From Micromonosporaceae bacterium (GTDB lineage Bacteria; Actinomycetota; Actinomycetes; Mycobacteriales; Micromonosporaceae), in NCBI GenBank assembly GCA_019689695.1, contig JADGHA010000216.1, positions 1 to 7,145 of the forward strand: DNA of 7,145 bases, in the 5' to 3' direction. Position 1 is the stretch's first letter. Each line of letters opens with the position of its first letter. Shown here in pieces: positions 1 to 5,252 of the stretch. Position numbers and translations under genes: made by a program. The notes under the pieces are model-generated. The model did not search any database, was not told the DNA's origin, and was given only the letters and a program-made list of their open reading frames with translations.

Positions 1-9
1 GGGGCCTGC

Positions 10-19
10 GTCATTTGTG
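10..19. repeat. First copy of GTCATTTGTG, just downstream of nadE stop
   Basis: The 10-mer GTCATTTGTG occurs here and again at 833-842, upstream of the nadE start. On the minus strand both read CACAAATGAC, followed by GCA after zero or two extra bases. A ten-base match this AT-rich is unusual in such GC-rich sequence. Both copies lie in non-coding DNA flanking the shortened nadE. It could be a shared regulatory site, or the trace of a duplication or recombination that cut nadE short. Function is not established. Confidence 0.4.
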
Positions 20-25
20 TATAAC

Positions 26-796
26 TCACAGGTCGGCCACCAGCAGGTGCTCGACGAACTGCGGCGCGCGGGACAGCACCTGGCCGTCCGCGCCGACCAC
101 CATCGAGTCGCCGTCGAAGACCAGCTCGTCCTGGCCGCCGACCATGTTGACGTACGCCACCGCGGCGCCGGCCTCGGCGGCGCGCCGGCGCACCAGCGGC
201 AACCGCACGTCGTCCTTGTTCAGCTCGTACGGCGAGCCGTTGATGTTGATCACCAGCCCGACGCCGGCCTGCCCGGCCACGGTGAACGGCCCGCCGGCCT
301 GCCACATGTCCTCGCAGATGGTCAGCGCCACGTCGACCCCGCCGATGCGGGCCACCAGCAGGGTGTCGCCGGGCACGAAGTACCGGTCCTCGTCGAAGAC
401 GCCGTAGTTGGGCAGGTGGTGCTTGAAGTACCGGGCGACCACCCGGCCGCGGTGCAGCAGGGCCAGCGCGTTGCGGGGCCCGCGGGTCCGGGTGGCGTCG
501 GCGCTGGTGCGGGCCGGCCCGTCCGCGTCCAGGTAGCCCACGATCACCGGCAGCTCACCCAGCCCGCCCGCGGCCAGGTCGGCGGCGAGCTGCTGCACCG
601 CCGCGCGCGAGGCGGCCACGAAGGACTCCCGGAACACCAGGTCCTCCACCGGGTACCCGGTCAGCATCAGCTCGGGGAAGGCGACCAGCTGCGCGCCGGC
701 GTCGGCGGCGCGGCGGGACCACTGCACGACCATCGCCACGTTGCCGGCGATGTCACCGACGGTGGGGTCGACCTGGGCGAGCGCGAGACGCAACAT
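26..796 (-). CDS. nadE: NAD+ synthetase glutaminase domain (truncated or stand-alone NadE amidase)
   Basis: The 256-residue protein is a carbon-nitrogen hydrolase (nitrilase superfamily) that closely resembles the N-terminal glutaminase domain of glutamine-dependent NAD+ synthetases. In those enzymes this domain frees ammonia from glutamine and channels it to a C-terminal ATP-pyrophosphatase domain that amidates nicotinate adenine dinucleotide. The Glu-Lys-Cys triad is visible: E42 in AFPELMLTGYP, K125 in YFKHHLPNYG and C161 in LTICEDMW. The late motifs NINGSPY and VNMVGGQDELVFDG are typical of NadE rather than of general nitrilases. The second ATG (796) is chosen as start because GGAGG at 804-808 sits 7 nt upstream; the ATG at 802 is only 1 nt away. 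Full-length actinobacterial NadE is roughly 580-680 residues. Here a TGA follows LLVADL, with a second in-frame TGA five codons later, so the synthetase half is absent from this frame. It may be a pseudogene fragment, a split gene continuing left of the window, or a genuine solo amidase. The triad looks functional. Confidence 0.8.
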   Translation of the reverse strand: MLRLALAQVDPTVGDIAGNVAMVVQWSRRAADAGAQLVAFPELMLTGYPVEDLVFRESFVAASRAAVQQLAADLAAGGLGELPVIVGYLDADGPARTSADATRTRGPRNALALLHRGRVVARYFKHHLPNYGVFDEDRYFVPGDTLLVARIGGVDVALTICEDMWQAGGPFTVAGQAGVGLVININGSPYELNKDDVRLPLVRRRAAEAGAAVAYVNMVGGQDELVFDGDSMVVGADGQVLSRAPQFVEHLLVADL

Positions 797-803
797 CGGC
801 ATG

Positions 804-808
804 CCTCC
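804..808 (-). promoter_or_regulatory. Ribosome binding site of nadE
   Basis: GGAGG on the minus strand lies 7 nt before the ATG at 796 and only 1 nt before the in-frame ATG at 802. It therefore favours the downstream ATG, giving MLRLALAQVD. I found no convincing minus-strand promoter in the same spacer. Confidence 0.7.
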
Positions 809-832
809 AGTCTCCCCTGGTCCGGTATGCGG

Positions 833-842
833 GTCATTTGTG
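833..842. repeat. Second copy of GTCATTTGTG, in the nadE/glnA2 divergent spacer
   Basis: This is an exact match to positions 10-19 and lies between the divergent nadE and glnA2 starts. It overlaps the proposed -35 element of glnA2 (TTGTGA, 838-843), so a protein bound here could control that promoter. Two occurrences alone do not define an operator. Confidence 0.4.
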
Positions 843-866
843 AGGCCGGTAACGTCTGTGTAATCG
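838..866 (+). promoter_or_regulatory. Candidate glnA2 promoter
   Basis: TTGTGA (838-843) matches four of six bases of TTGACA. A 17-bp spacer separates it from TAATCG (861-866), a poor -10. Transcription would begin near 873, giving a leader of about 60 nt before the GTG at 934. GTAAC (849-853) and GTAAT (860-864), 11 bp apart, loosely recall the half-site spacing of the actinobacterial nitrogen regulator GlnR, but the second half-site does not match GAAAC well. The assignment is tentative. Confidence 0.3.
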
Positions 867-922
867 CCCGGAGCGAGACTTGCCGGGTGTGAACACGCAA
901 CGTGGTCACGAGCGCGCGTCAC

Positions 923-928
923 AAGGGG
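923..928 (+). promoter_or_regulatory. Ribosome binding site deciding the glnA2 start
   Basis: AAGGGG ends 5 nt before the GTG at 934. The same frame is open back to an ATG at 880, but that start has no such site, and the family N-terminus (DRQQEFVLRTLEERDIRFVR) begins at 934. Confidence 0.7.
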
Positions 929-933
929 TCAGG

Positions 934-2313
934 GTGGACCGTCAGCAGGAGTTCGTCCTCCGCACGCTGGAGGAGCGCGACATCCGTTTTGTCCGTCTGT
1001 GGTTCACCGACGTGCTCGGCACGCTCAAGAGCGTCTCGGTGGCGCCGGCCGAGCTGGAGGCCGCCTTCGAGGAGGGCATCGGCTTCGACGGCTCGGCCAT
1101 CGAGGGCTTCGCCCGGGTCTTCGAGTCCGACATGATCGCCATGCCGGACCCGACCACGTTCCAGGTATTCCCGTACGAGATCACGTCATACGGCGACTCG
1201 CCGCCGGCCGGCGCGGGCGGGGAGAGCGCCCGGATGTTCTGCGACATCCTGCTGCCCGACGGGTCGCCGTCCTGGGCCGACCCACGGCACGTGCTGCGCC
1301 GGGCGCTGTCGCGCGCCGCGGAGAAGGGCTTCACCTTCTACACCCACCCGGAAATCGAGTTCTTCCTGCTGCAGAACGGGCCGCTGGACGGTTCGGTGCC
1401 GATCCCGGTGGACACCGGCGGCTACTTCGACCACACCAGCCACTCGGTGGCCCGCGACTTCCGCCGGCAGACCGTGCTCGCGCTGGAGCGGATCGGCATC
1501 TCGGTGGAGTACAGCCACCACGAGGTCGCCCCCGGGCAGCAGGAGATCGACCTGCGGTACGCGGACGCGCTCGCCACCGCGGACAACATCATGACCTTCC
1601 GGCACGTGGTCAAGGAGGTGGCCCTGTCGCAGAACGTGCGCGCCACCTTCATGCCCAAGCCGTTCACCGACCAGCCGGGCAGCGGCATGCACACCCACCT
1701 GTCGCTGTTCGAGGGGGAGCGCAACGCGTTCCACGACCCGTCCGACCCGATGAAGCTGTCCAAGGTCGCCAAGGCCTTCATCGCCGGCCTGCTGGTGCAC
1801 GCCCGGGAGTACACGGCGGTCACCAACCAGTGGGTGAACTCGTACAAACGGCTGTTCCCGCTGCCGCTGCCGGACCGCATCACCGAGGCGCCCGCGTACG
1901 TCTGCTGGGGCCACCTCAACCGCTCCGCGCTGGTACGGGTGCCCGCCTACGGCAAGCCGAACTCCGCCCGGGTCGAGGTCCGCTCGCTCGACTCGGCCTG
2001 CAATCCCTACCTGACCTTCGCGGTGCTGCTCGGCGCCGGCCTGGCGGGCATCGAGCGGGGGTACGAGCTGCCGCCGGGCGCCGAGGACGACGTCTGGTCG
2101 CTGTCCGCGGCCGAGCGCAAGGCGATGGGGTACGAGCCGCTCCCGCAGAACCTCTCCGAGGCGATCGAGGTGATGGCCGGCTCGGAGCTGGTCGCCGAGG
2201 TGCTCGGCGAGCACGTGTTCGACTTCTTCCTGCGCAACAAGCGCGCCGAGTGGGAGGAGTACCGGCGCGAGGTCACGCCGTACGAGCGCAAGCGCTACCT
2301 GGGTTTCATGTAA
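934..2313 (+). CDS. glnA2: GlnA2-type glutamine synthetase family protein (possible gamma-glutamylpolyamine synthetase)
   Basis: This 459-residue protein has the full type I glutamine synthetase fold and joins an amine to the gamma-carboxylate of glutamate using ATP. Visible landmarks are the Asp-bearing FDGSAIEGF (51-59), HPEIEFF with metal-ligand Glu at 140 and 142, HHE...GQQEID with Glu 197 and 204, the ATP signature KPFTDQPGSGMHTHLS (242-257) with His253, NSYKR (302-306), flap Glu318 in TEAP, NRSALVRVP (329-337) and RVEVRSLDSACNPYL (346-360). The adenylylation-site motif of GlnA1 (Asp-Arg/Lys-Asn-Leu-Tyr) is absent: the C-terminal stretch reads AAERKAMGYEPLPQNLSEA. GlnE is therefore unlikely to regulate it. 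The loop before GSGMH has Pro248 where the enteric enzyme has the ammonia-pocket Asn. From memory, Streptomyces GlnA2 aligns along its whole length, and it has been reported to act on polyamines; transferring that substrate here is inference. It is divergent from nadE and 70 bp upstream of the sulfatase-like gene, with which it could be cotranscribed. Confidence 0.93.
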   Translation: MDRQQEFVLRTLEERDIRFVRLWFTDVLGTLKSVSVAPAELEAAFEEGIGFDGSAIEGFARVFESDMIAMPDPTTFQVFPYEITSYGDSPPAGAGGESARMFCDILLPDGSPSWADPRHVLRRALSRAAEKGFTFYTHPEIEFFLLQNGPLDGSVPIPVDTGGYFDHTSHSVARDFRRQTVLALERIGISVEYSHHEVAPGQQEIDLRYADALATADNIMTFRHVVKEVALSQNVRATFMPKPFTDQPGSGMHTHLSLFEGERNAFHDPSDPMKLSKVAKAFIAGLLVHAREYTAVTNQWVNSYKRLFPLPLPDRITEAPAYVCWGHLNRSALVRVPAYGKPNSARVEVRSLDSACNPYLTFAVLLGAGLAGIERGYELPPGAEDDVWSLSAAERKAMGYEPLPQNLSEAIEVMAGSELVAEVLGEHVFDFFLRNKRAEWEEYRREVTPYERKRYLGFM

Positions 2314-2383
2314 CGCCGGGCGGCAGCGGTTCGCCGCGTTCGCCGCGTCCGGTTCCCGGCCGGGCGGCCATTGAACTGAACGC
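2314..2383 (+). repeat. Short spacer with a tandem 9-mer and small GC-rich hairpin
   Basis: The gap between glnA2 and the next gene holds TTCGCCGCG twice in tandem (2330-2347). Around the first copy, GCGG-TTCG-CCGC (2326-2337) can fold as a four-pair stem with a UUCG loop. The palindrome CCCGGCCGGG follows at 2355-2364. There is no T tract, so an intrinsic terminator is not supported; partial attenuation or read-through into the sulfatase-like gene is possible. Confidence 0.35.
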
Positions 2384-4267
2384 GTGCGGGCAGCGTTCCA
2401 CCAGAACGTGCAGGAGCAGACGACCTCGGCGGTTGAGCCCGCGACGGAAGTGCTGGAGCCGCGCGGTGTCCGGGACGATGCGGCGGCGGGTGAGGATCTG
2501 CCAACCGACCCTGGTCCGTCAACCGGCCGCGATCCGTCGGCCGGACCTCGTCCGGAAGCGGGCCTTGAGGCGGCGGGTCGCGATTCGGCAGCCGCCGCGG
2601 GGACCGCGGCGCAAGCGGAGAGCGGGGGCACCGGTGGCCGGCCGGCCTGGCGCACCGCGGCCAGCTGGGCGCTGACCGGGCTGGCTGTCCTGTTCATCCT
2701 GTTCGCCCTGGTCCTGCCCAACCGGCTGCAGTCGCAGAGCGTGTGGTCGTTCGTCCGCCTTCCGCTCGAGCTGATCCTCGGGGTCGGGGTCCTGCTCCTG
2801 GTGCGGCCGCGGGTGCGGCCGTGGGCCGCAGCCTGTCTCGGCCTCGGGCTCGGCCTGCTGCTCATCGTGAAGATCGCCGACATCGGCTTCTACGCGACCC
2901 TGGGCCGGCCGTTCAACCTGGTGCTCGACTGGATCCTGCTGGACGACGCGGTCTCCTTCCTCCAGGACTCGATCGGCCGGGCCGGCGGGATCGCGACCGC
3001 GGCCGGGATCGTGGCCCTCGCCGCCGGCCTGGTGGCCCTCGCCACCCTGTCGGCCCTGCGCCTGAACCGCCTGGTCGCCGGGCACGCCTCCGTCGCCACC
3101 CGGTCGGTGCTGGCGCTGGGGGTCGTCTGGATCGTCCTGGCCGCGTTCGGCGTGCACATCCACCCGCAGGTCCCGGTCGCCACCCGCAACACCCTCCGGC
3201 TGGTCGAAGCCCGCCGGGCACAGGTGCGCGCCGCCCTGGCGGACAAGGAGGTGTTCGCCAAGGAGAGCAGAAGAGACGCCTTCCGCGGTGTCCCGGGCGA
3301 CCAGTTGCTCACCGCCCTGCGCGGCAAGGACGTCATCATCTCCTTTGTCGAGAGCTACGGGCGCAGCGCGATCGAGGACCCGCGGCTGGCCCCGGTGGTG
3401 GATCCGGTGCTGGACGCCGGGACCCGGGAGCTGGCGGCGGCCGGCTTCGCCTCCCGCAGCGCCTTCCTCGCCTCGCCGACCGCGGGTGGCGGCAGCTGGC
3501 TGGCGCATTCGACGTTCCTGTCCGGCCTGTGGATCAGCACCCAGCAGCGCTACCGGACCCTGCTCGCCAGCGACCGGCTGACCCTGACCCGCTGCTTCCA
3601 GCGGGCCGGCTGGCGGACGGTGAGCTTCGAGCCGGGGACCATCCGCCCGTTTCCCGAGGGATCGCTCTACAGCTACGACCAGACGTACCTGTACAAGGAC
3701 TTCGGGTACCGCGGGCCGCGCTTCAGCTGGTCCACCATGCCGGACCAGTACACGCTGCAGACCTTCCAGGACCGGGAGTACGGCAGGGCGGGCCGCGGTC
3801 CGTTGCTGGCGGAGATCACCCTGACCTCCAGCCACACCCCGTGGGCGCCGCTGCCCGAGATGGTGGACTGGACCGCCCTCGGCGACGGTAGCGTGTTCGG
3901 CCCGATCGAGCGGGCGGGCGACCGGCCGACCGAGGTCTGGAAGGATGCCCGCCAGGTCCGCGCCGGGTACGCCCGCTCCATCGCGTACTCGGTGCAGAGC
4001 CTCATCTCCTTCGTGAAGCGCTACGGCAGGGACAACCTGGTGTTGATCTTCCTCGGTGACCATCAACCGGCCCCGCTGGTCACCGGTGCCGGCGCCAGCC
4101 GCGACGTGCCGATCACGATCGTCGCCGCTGATCCGGCGGTGATGGACCGGATCGCCGGGTGGCACTGGCAGAACGGCCTGAACCCCGGCCCGACAGCGCC
4201 GGTCTGGCGGATGGACACGTTCCGCGACCGGTTCCTGAGCACCTTCGGGCCGCAGTCCGCGCACTAG
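2384..4267 (+). CDS. Membrane sulfatase / LtaS-like phosphoglycerol transferase family protein
   Basis: This 627-residue protein has three parts. Residues 1-90 are a Pro/Ala/Gly/Glu-rich, low-complexity tail, probably cytoplasmic. About five TM helices follow, near 93-113, 122-140, 147-167, 201-226 and 241-258. Residues from about 310 to the end form an extracytoplasmic alkaline-phosphatase-superfamily domain of the sulfatase type. Likely metal and catalytic positions are Glu323 (VIISFVESYGRSA), a Ser/Thr nucleophile in GGGSWLAHSTFLSG (368-381), His484 (TSSHTPW) and Asp559-His560 (FLGDHQPAP). The arrangement recalls lipoteichoic acid synthase and other enzymes that move phosphoglycerol groups onto envelope glycans or lipids. 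There is no formylglycine C-x-P-x-R motif, so a phospho-transferase or hydrolase seems likelier than a true sulfatase. The substrate is unknown. The start is uncertain: GTG 2384 gives the longest form, GTG 2408 and 2450 are alternatives, and none has a good ribosome site. It stands 70 bp after glnA2. Confidence 0.85.
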   Translation: MRAAFHQNVQEQTTSAVEPATEVLEPRGVRDDAAAGEDLPTDPGPSTGRDPSAGPRPEAGLEAAGRDSAAAAGTAAQAESGGTGGRPAWRTAASWALTGLAVLFILFALVLPNRLQSQSVWSFVRLPLELILGVGVLLLVRPRVRPWAAACLGLGLGLLLIVKIADIGFYATLGRPFNLVLDWILLDDAVSFLQDSIGRAGGIATAAGIVALAAGLVALATLSALRLNRLVAGHASVATRSVLALGVVWIVLAAFGVHIHPQVPVATRNTLRLVEARRAQVRAALADKEVFAKESRRDAFRGVPGDQLLTALRGKDVIISFVESYGRSAIEDPRLAPVVDPVLDAGTRELAAAGFASRSAFLASPTAGGGSWLAHSTFLSGLWISTQQRYRTLLASDRLTLTRCFQRAGWRTVSFEPGTIRPFPEGSLYSYDQTYLYKDFGYRGPRFSWSTMPDQYTLQTFQDREYGRAGRGPLLAEITLTSSHTPWAPLPEMVDWTALGDGSVFGPIERAGDRPTEVWKDARQVRAGYARSIAYSVQSLISFVKRYGRDNLVLIFLGDHQPAPLVTGAGASRDVPITIVAADPAVMDRIAGWHWQNGLNPGPTAPVWRMDTFRDRFLSTFGPQSAH

Positions 4268-4275
4268 CGTTCGCA

Positions 4276-4306
4276 CGTTCCTTCGGGACGCCCGGCCACC
4301 ACCGGG
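4276..4306 (+). terminator. Possible terminator after the sulfatase-like gene (two small hairpins)
   Basis: CGTTCC-TTC-GGGACG (4276-4290, six pairs with one G-U) is followed at once by CCCGG-CCACCA-CCGGG (4291-4306, five pairs). They start 8 nt after the stop codon. There is no T tract, as is common for actinomycete terminators, so support is structural only. Confidence 0.4.
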
Positions 4307-4378
4307 ACGATCCGCCGCCAGACCGACCACATCGCGGTGCCCCGCTCGGCTGTCCTCGTAAATTTTGCCCGATGCACC

Positions 4379-4407
4379 TTGTGATCATGGCAGTTTTCTT
4401 CAATGAT
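4379..4407 (+). promoter_or_regulatory. Candidate lysozyme promoter in an AT-rich island
   Basis: TTGTGA (4379-4384, four of six to TTGACA), a 17-bp spacer and AATGAT (4402-4407, four of six to TATAAT) lie in a markedly AT-rich stretch of about 65 bp (4357-4422). A second possible -10, TATCTT (4415-4420), has no good -35. The leader would be about 25-40 nt, too short for a large riboswitch such as the c-di-AMP-sensing class found upstream of some actinobacterial wall hydrolases. Confidence 0.4.
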
Positions 4408-4438
4408 GTCTGCCTATCTTGCACCGGCGGAAGTCATT

Positions 4439-4446
4439 GGGGAGGA
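4439..4446 (+). promoter_or_regulatory. Ribosome binding site of the GH25 lysozyme
   Basis: GGGGAGGA ends 3 nt before ATG 4450. It fixes the start of a secreted protein whose frame is otherwise open far upstream into the preceding gene. Confidence 0.8.
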
Positions 4447-4449
4447 ACG

Positions 4450-5175
4450 ATGAAACACCTCGCCCGCCGGGCGCTGGCCACTGCTGCCGCGCTCGCCTGC
4501 ACCACCCTGGGAGTCGTCGTGGTCTCCGCCGCCCCCGCGCAGGCCGCGACGACCCCGGGCATCGACGTGTCCCACTACCAGGGCGCGATCAACTGGACCA
4601 GCGTGCGCAACGCCGGCATCCGGTTCGCGTTCATCAAGGCCACCGAGGGCACCAGCTACCTGGACCCGAGGTTCGCCGCCAACTACGTGGGGGCGTACAA
4701 CGCGGGCGTGATCCGCGGCGCCTACCACTTCGCCCGGCCCGCCGCCTCCAGCGGCGCCGTCCAGGCGAACTTCCTGGCCGACCACGGCGGCGCCTGGTCG
4801 GCCGACAGCCGGACCCTGCCCGCCGCGCTCGACCTGGAGGCCGGCTGCGCCGGCCTGTCCCAGTCGGCCATGCGCAGCTGGATCCAGTCCTTCCTCAACC
4901 AGTACCGGGCCCGGACCGGCCGGTACGCGGTCATCTACACCACCACCAGCTGGTGGTCGTCCTGCACCGGCAACTGGACCGGGCCGTGGAGCACCAGTCC
5001 ACTGTGGATCGCGCGATGGGCGAGCTCGCCCGGCACCCTGCCGGCCGGCGCGCCGTTCTGGTCGTTCTGGCAGTACACCAGCAGCGGCAGCGTCCCAGGC
5101 GTCTCCGGCGCCGTCGACCGGGACTACTGGAACGGCACGGTCGACCGGCTGATCCACCTGGCCAACAACACCTGA
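4450..5175 (+). CDS. Secreted GH25 lysozyme (N-acetylmuramidase)
   Basis: This 241-residue protein cleaves the beta-1,4 bond between N-acetylmuramic acid and N-acetylglucosamine in peptidoglycan, outside the cell. Residues 1-32 are a classic Sec signal peptide: MKHLARR, a hydrophobic core (about 8-27), then cleavage after APAQA. The mature protein is a single GH25 barrel. Catalytic acidic residues are visible as Asp39 (GIDVSHYQG) and the DLE pair Asp128/Glu130 (ALDLEAG), matching the active site of the Streptomyces enzyme cellosyl. Other family marks are FAFIKATEG (59-67), YHFARP (92-97), PLWIARW (184-190) and FWQYTSSG (206-213). Cys133 and Cys172 could form a disulfide after export. There is no wall-binding domain, so substrate targeting must come from the catalytic domain. 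It has its own promoter region and is convergent with an LD-carboxypeptidase gene. Roles in wall turnover or in attack on competing bacteria are both plausible. Confidence 0.93.
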   Translation: MKHLARRALATAAALACTTLGVVVVSAAPAQAATTPGIDVSHYQGAINWTSVRNAGIRFAFIKATEGTSYLDPRFAANYVGAYNAGVIRGAYHFARPAASSGAVQANFLADHGGAWSADSRTLPAALDLEAGCAGLSQSAMRSWIQSFLNQYRARTGRYAVIYTTTSWWSSCTGNWTGPWSTSPLWIARWASSPGTLPAGAPFWSFWQYTSSGSVPGVSGAVDRDYWNGTVDRLIHLANNT

Positions 5176-5190
5176 CCGCCCCTGCGCACC

Positions 5191-5239
5191 TCCGGGAAAG
5201 TGCGCGCAGCGGGGACTGCCCTGGGTGCACTTTCCCGGA
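5191..5239. terminator. Probable bidirectional terminator: long inverted repeat between convergent genes
   Basis: TCCGGGAAAGTGC (5191-5203) is exactly complementary to GCACTTTCCCGGA (5227-5239). One G-U and one further pair extend the stem to 15 pairs (5191-5205 with 5225-5239), leaving a loop of 19 nt. It starts 15 nt after the lysozyme stop and ends 13 nt from the stop of the minus-strand gene, the expected place for a two-way terminator. Smaller alternative hairpins overlap it: GCGCAC/GTGCGC (5184-5205) and the palindrome at 5227-5245. No T tract is present. Confidence 0.65.
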
Positions 5240-5245
5240 AAGTGC
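5227..5245. repeat. Complete palindromic element GCACTTTCC-C-GGAAAGTGC
   Basis: This is a perfect 9-bp inverted repeat around one central base. Related sequences lie at 5191-5203 (half, inverted), 6986-7000 and 7028-7041, all between genes. It behaves like a small dispersed extragenic palindrome or a repeated operator. Here it doubles as the right arm of the proposed terminator. Confidence 0.7.
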
Positions 5246-5252
5246 CCCGGCC

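Noticed and set aside
16..24. TTATACACA on the minus strand, resembling a DnaA box
   Set aside because: It is a single site. There is no cluster of boxes and no dnaA/dnaN neighbourhood, so an origin is not supported.
1..28. End of an insertion sequence interrupting nadE
   Set aside because: The sequence change is suggestive, but only 25 bases are visible and no terminal inverted repeat or target duplication can be checked.
849..864. GTAAC-n6-GTAAT as a GlnR operator
   Set aside because: Spacing is right, but the second half-site departs from GAAAC and no further half-sites follow in register. Kept only as a remark.
17..892. Long plus-strand open frame opposite nadE
   Set aside because: Its translation is a His/Val/Gly/Arg-rich shadow with no family features, while the minus strand encodes an unmistakable amidase domain.
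1186..2883. Long minus-strand open frame across glnA2 and the sulfatase-like gene
   Set aside because: It has no recognisable domain or ribosome site and is antisense to two well-supported genes.
4378..4449. Riboswitch (c-di-AMP type) upstream of the wall hydrolase
   Set aside because: The leader left after the candidate promoter is only about 25-40 nt and shows no conserved stems.
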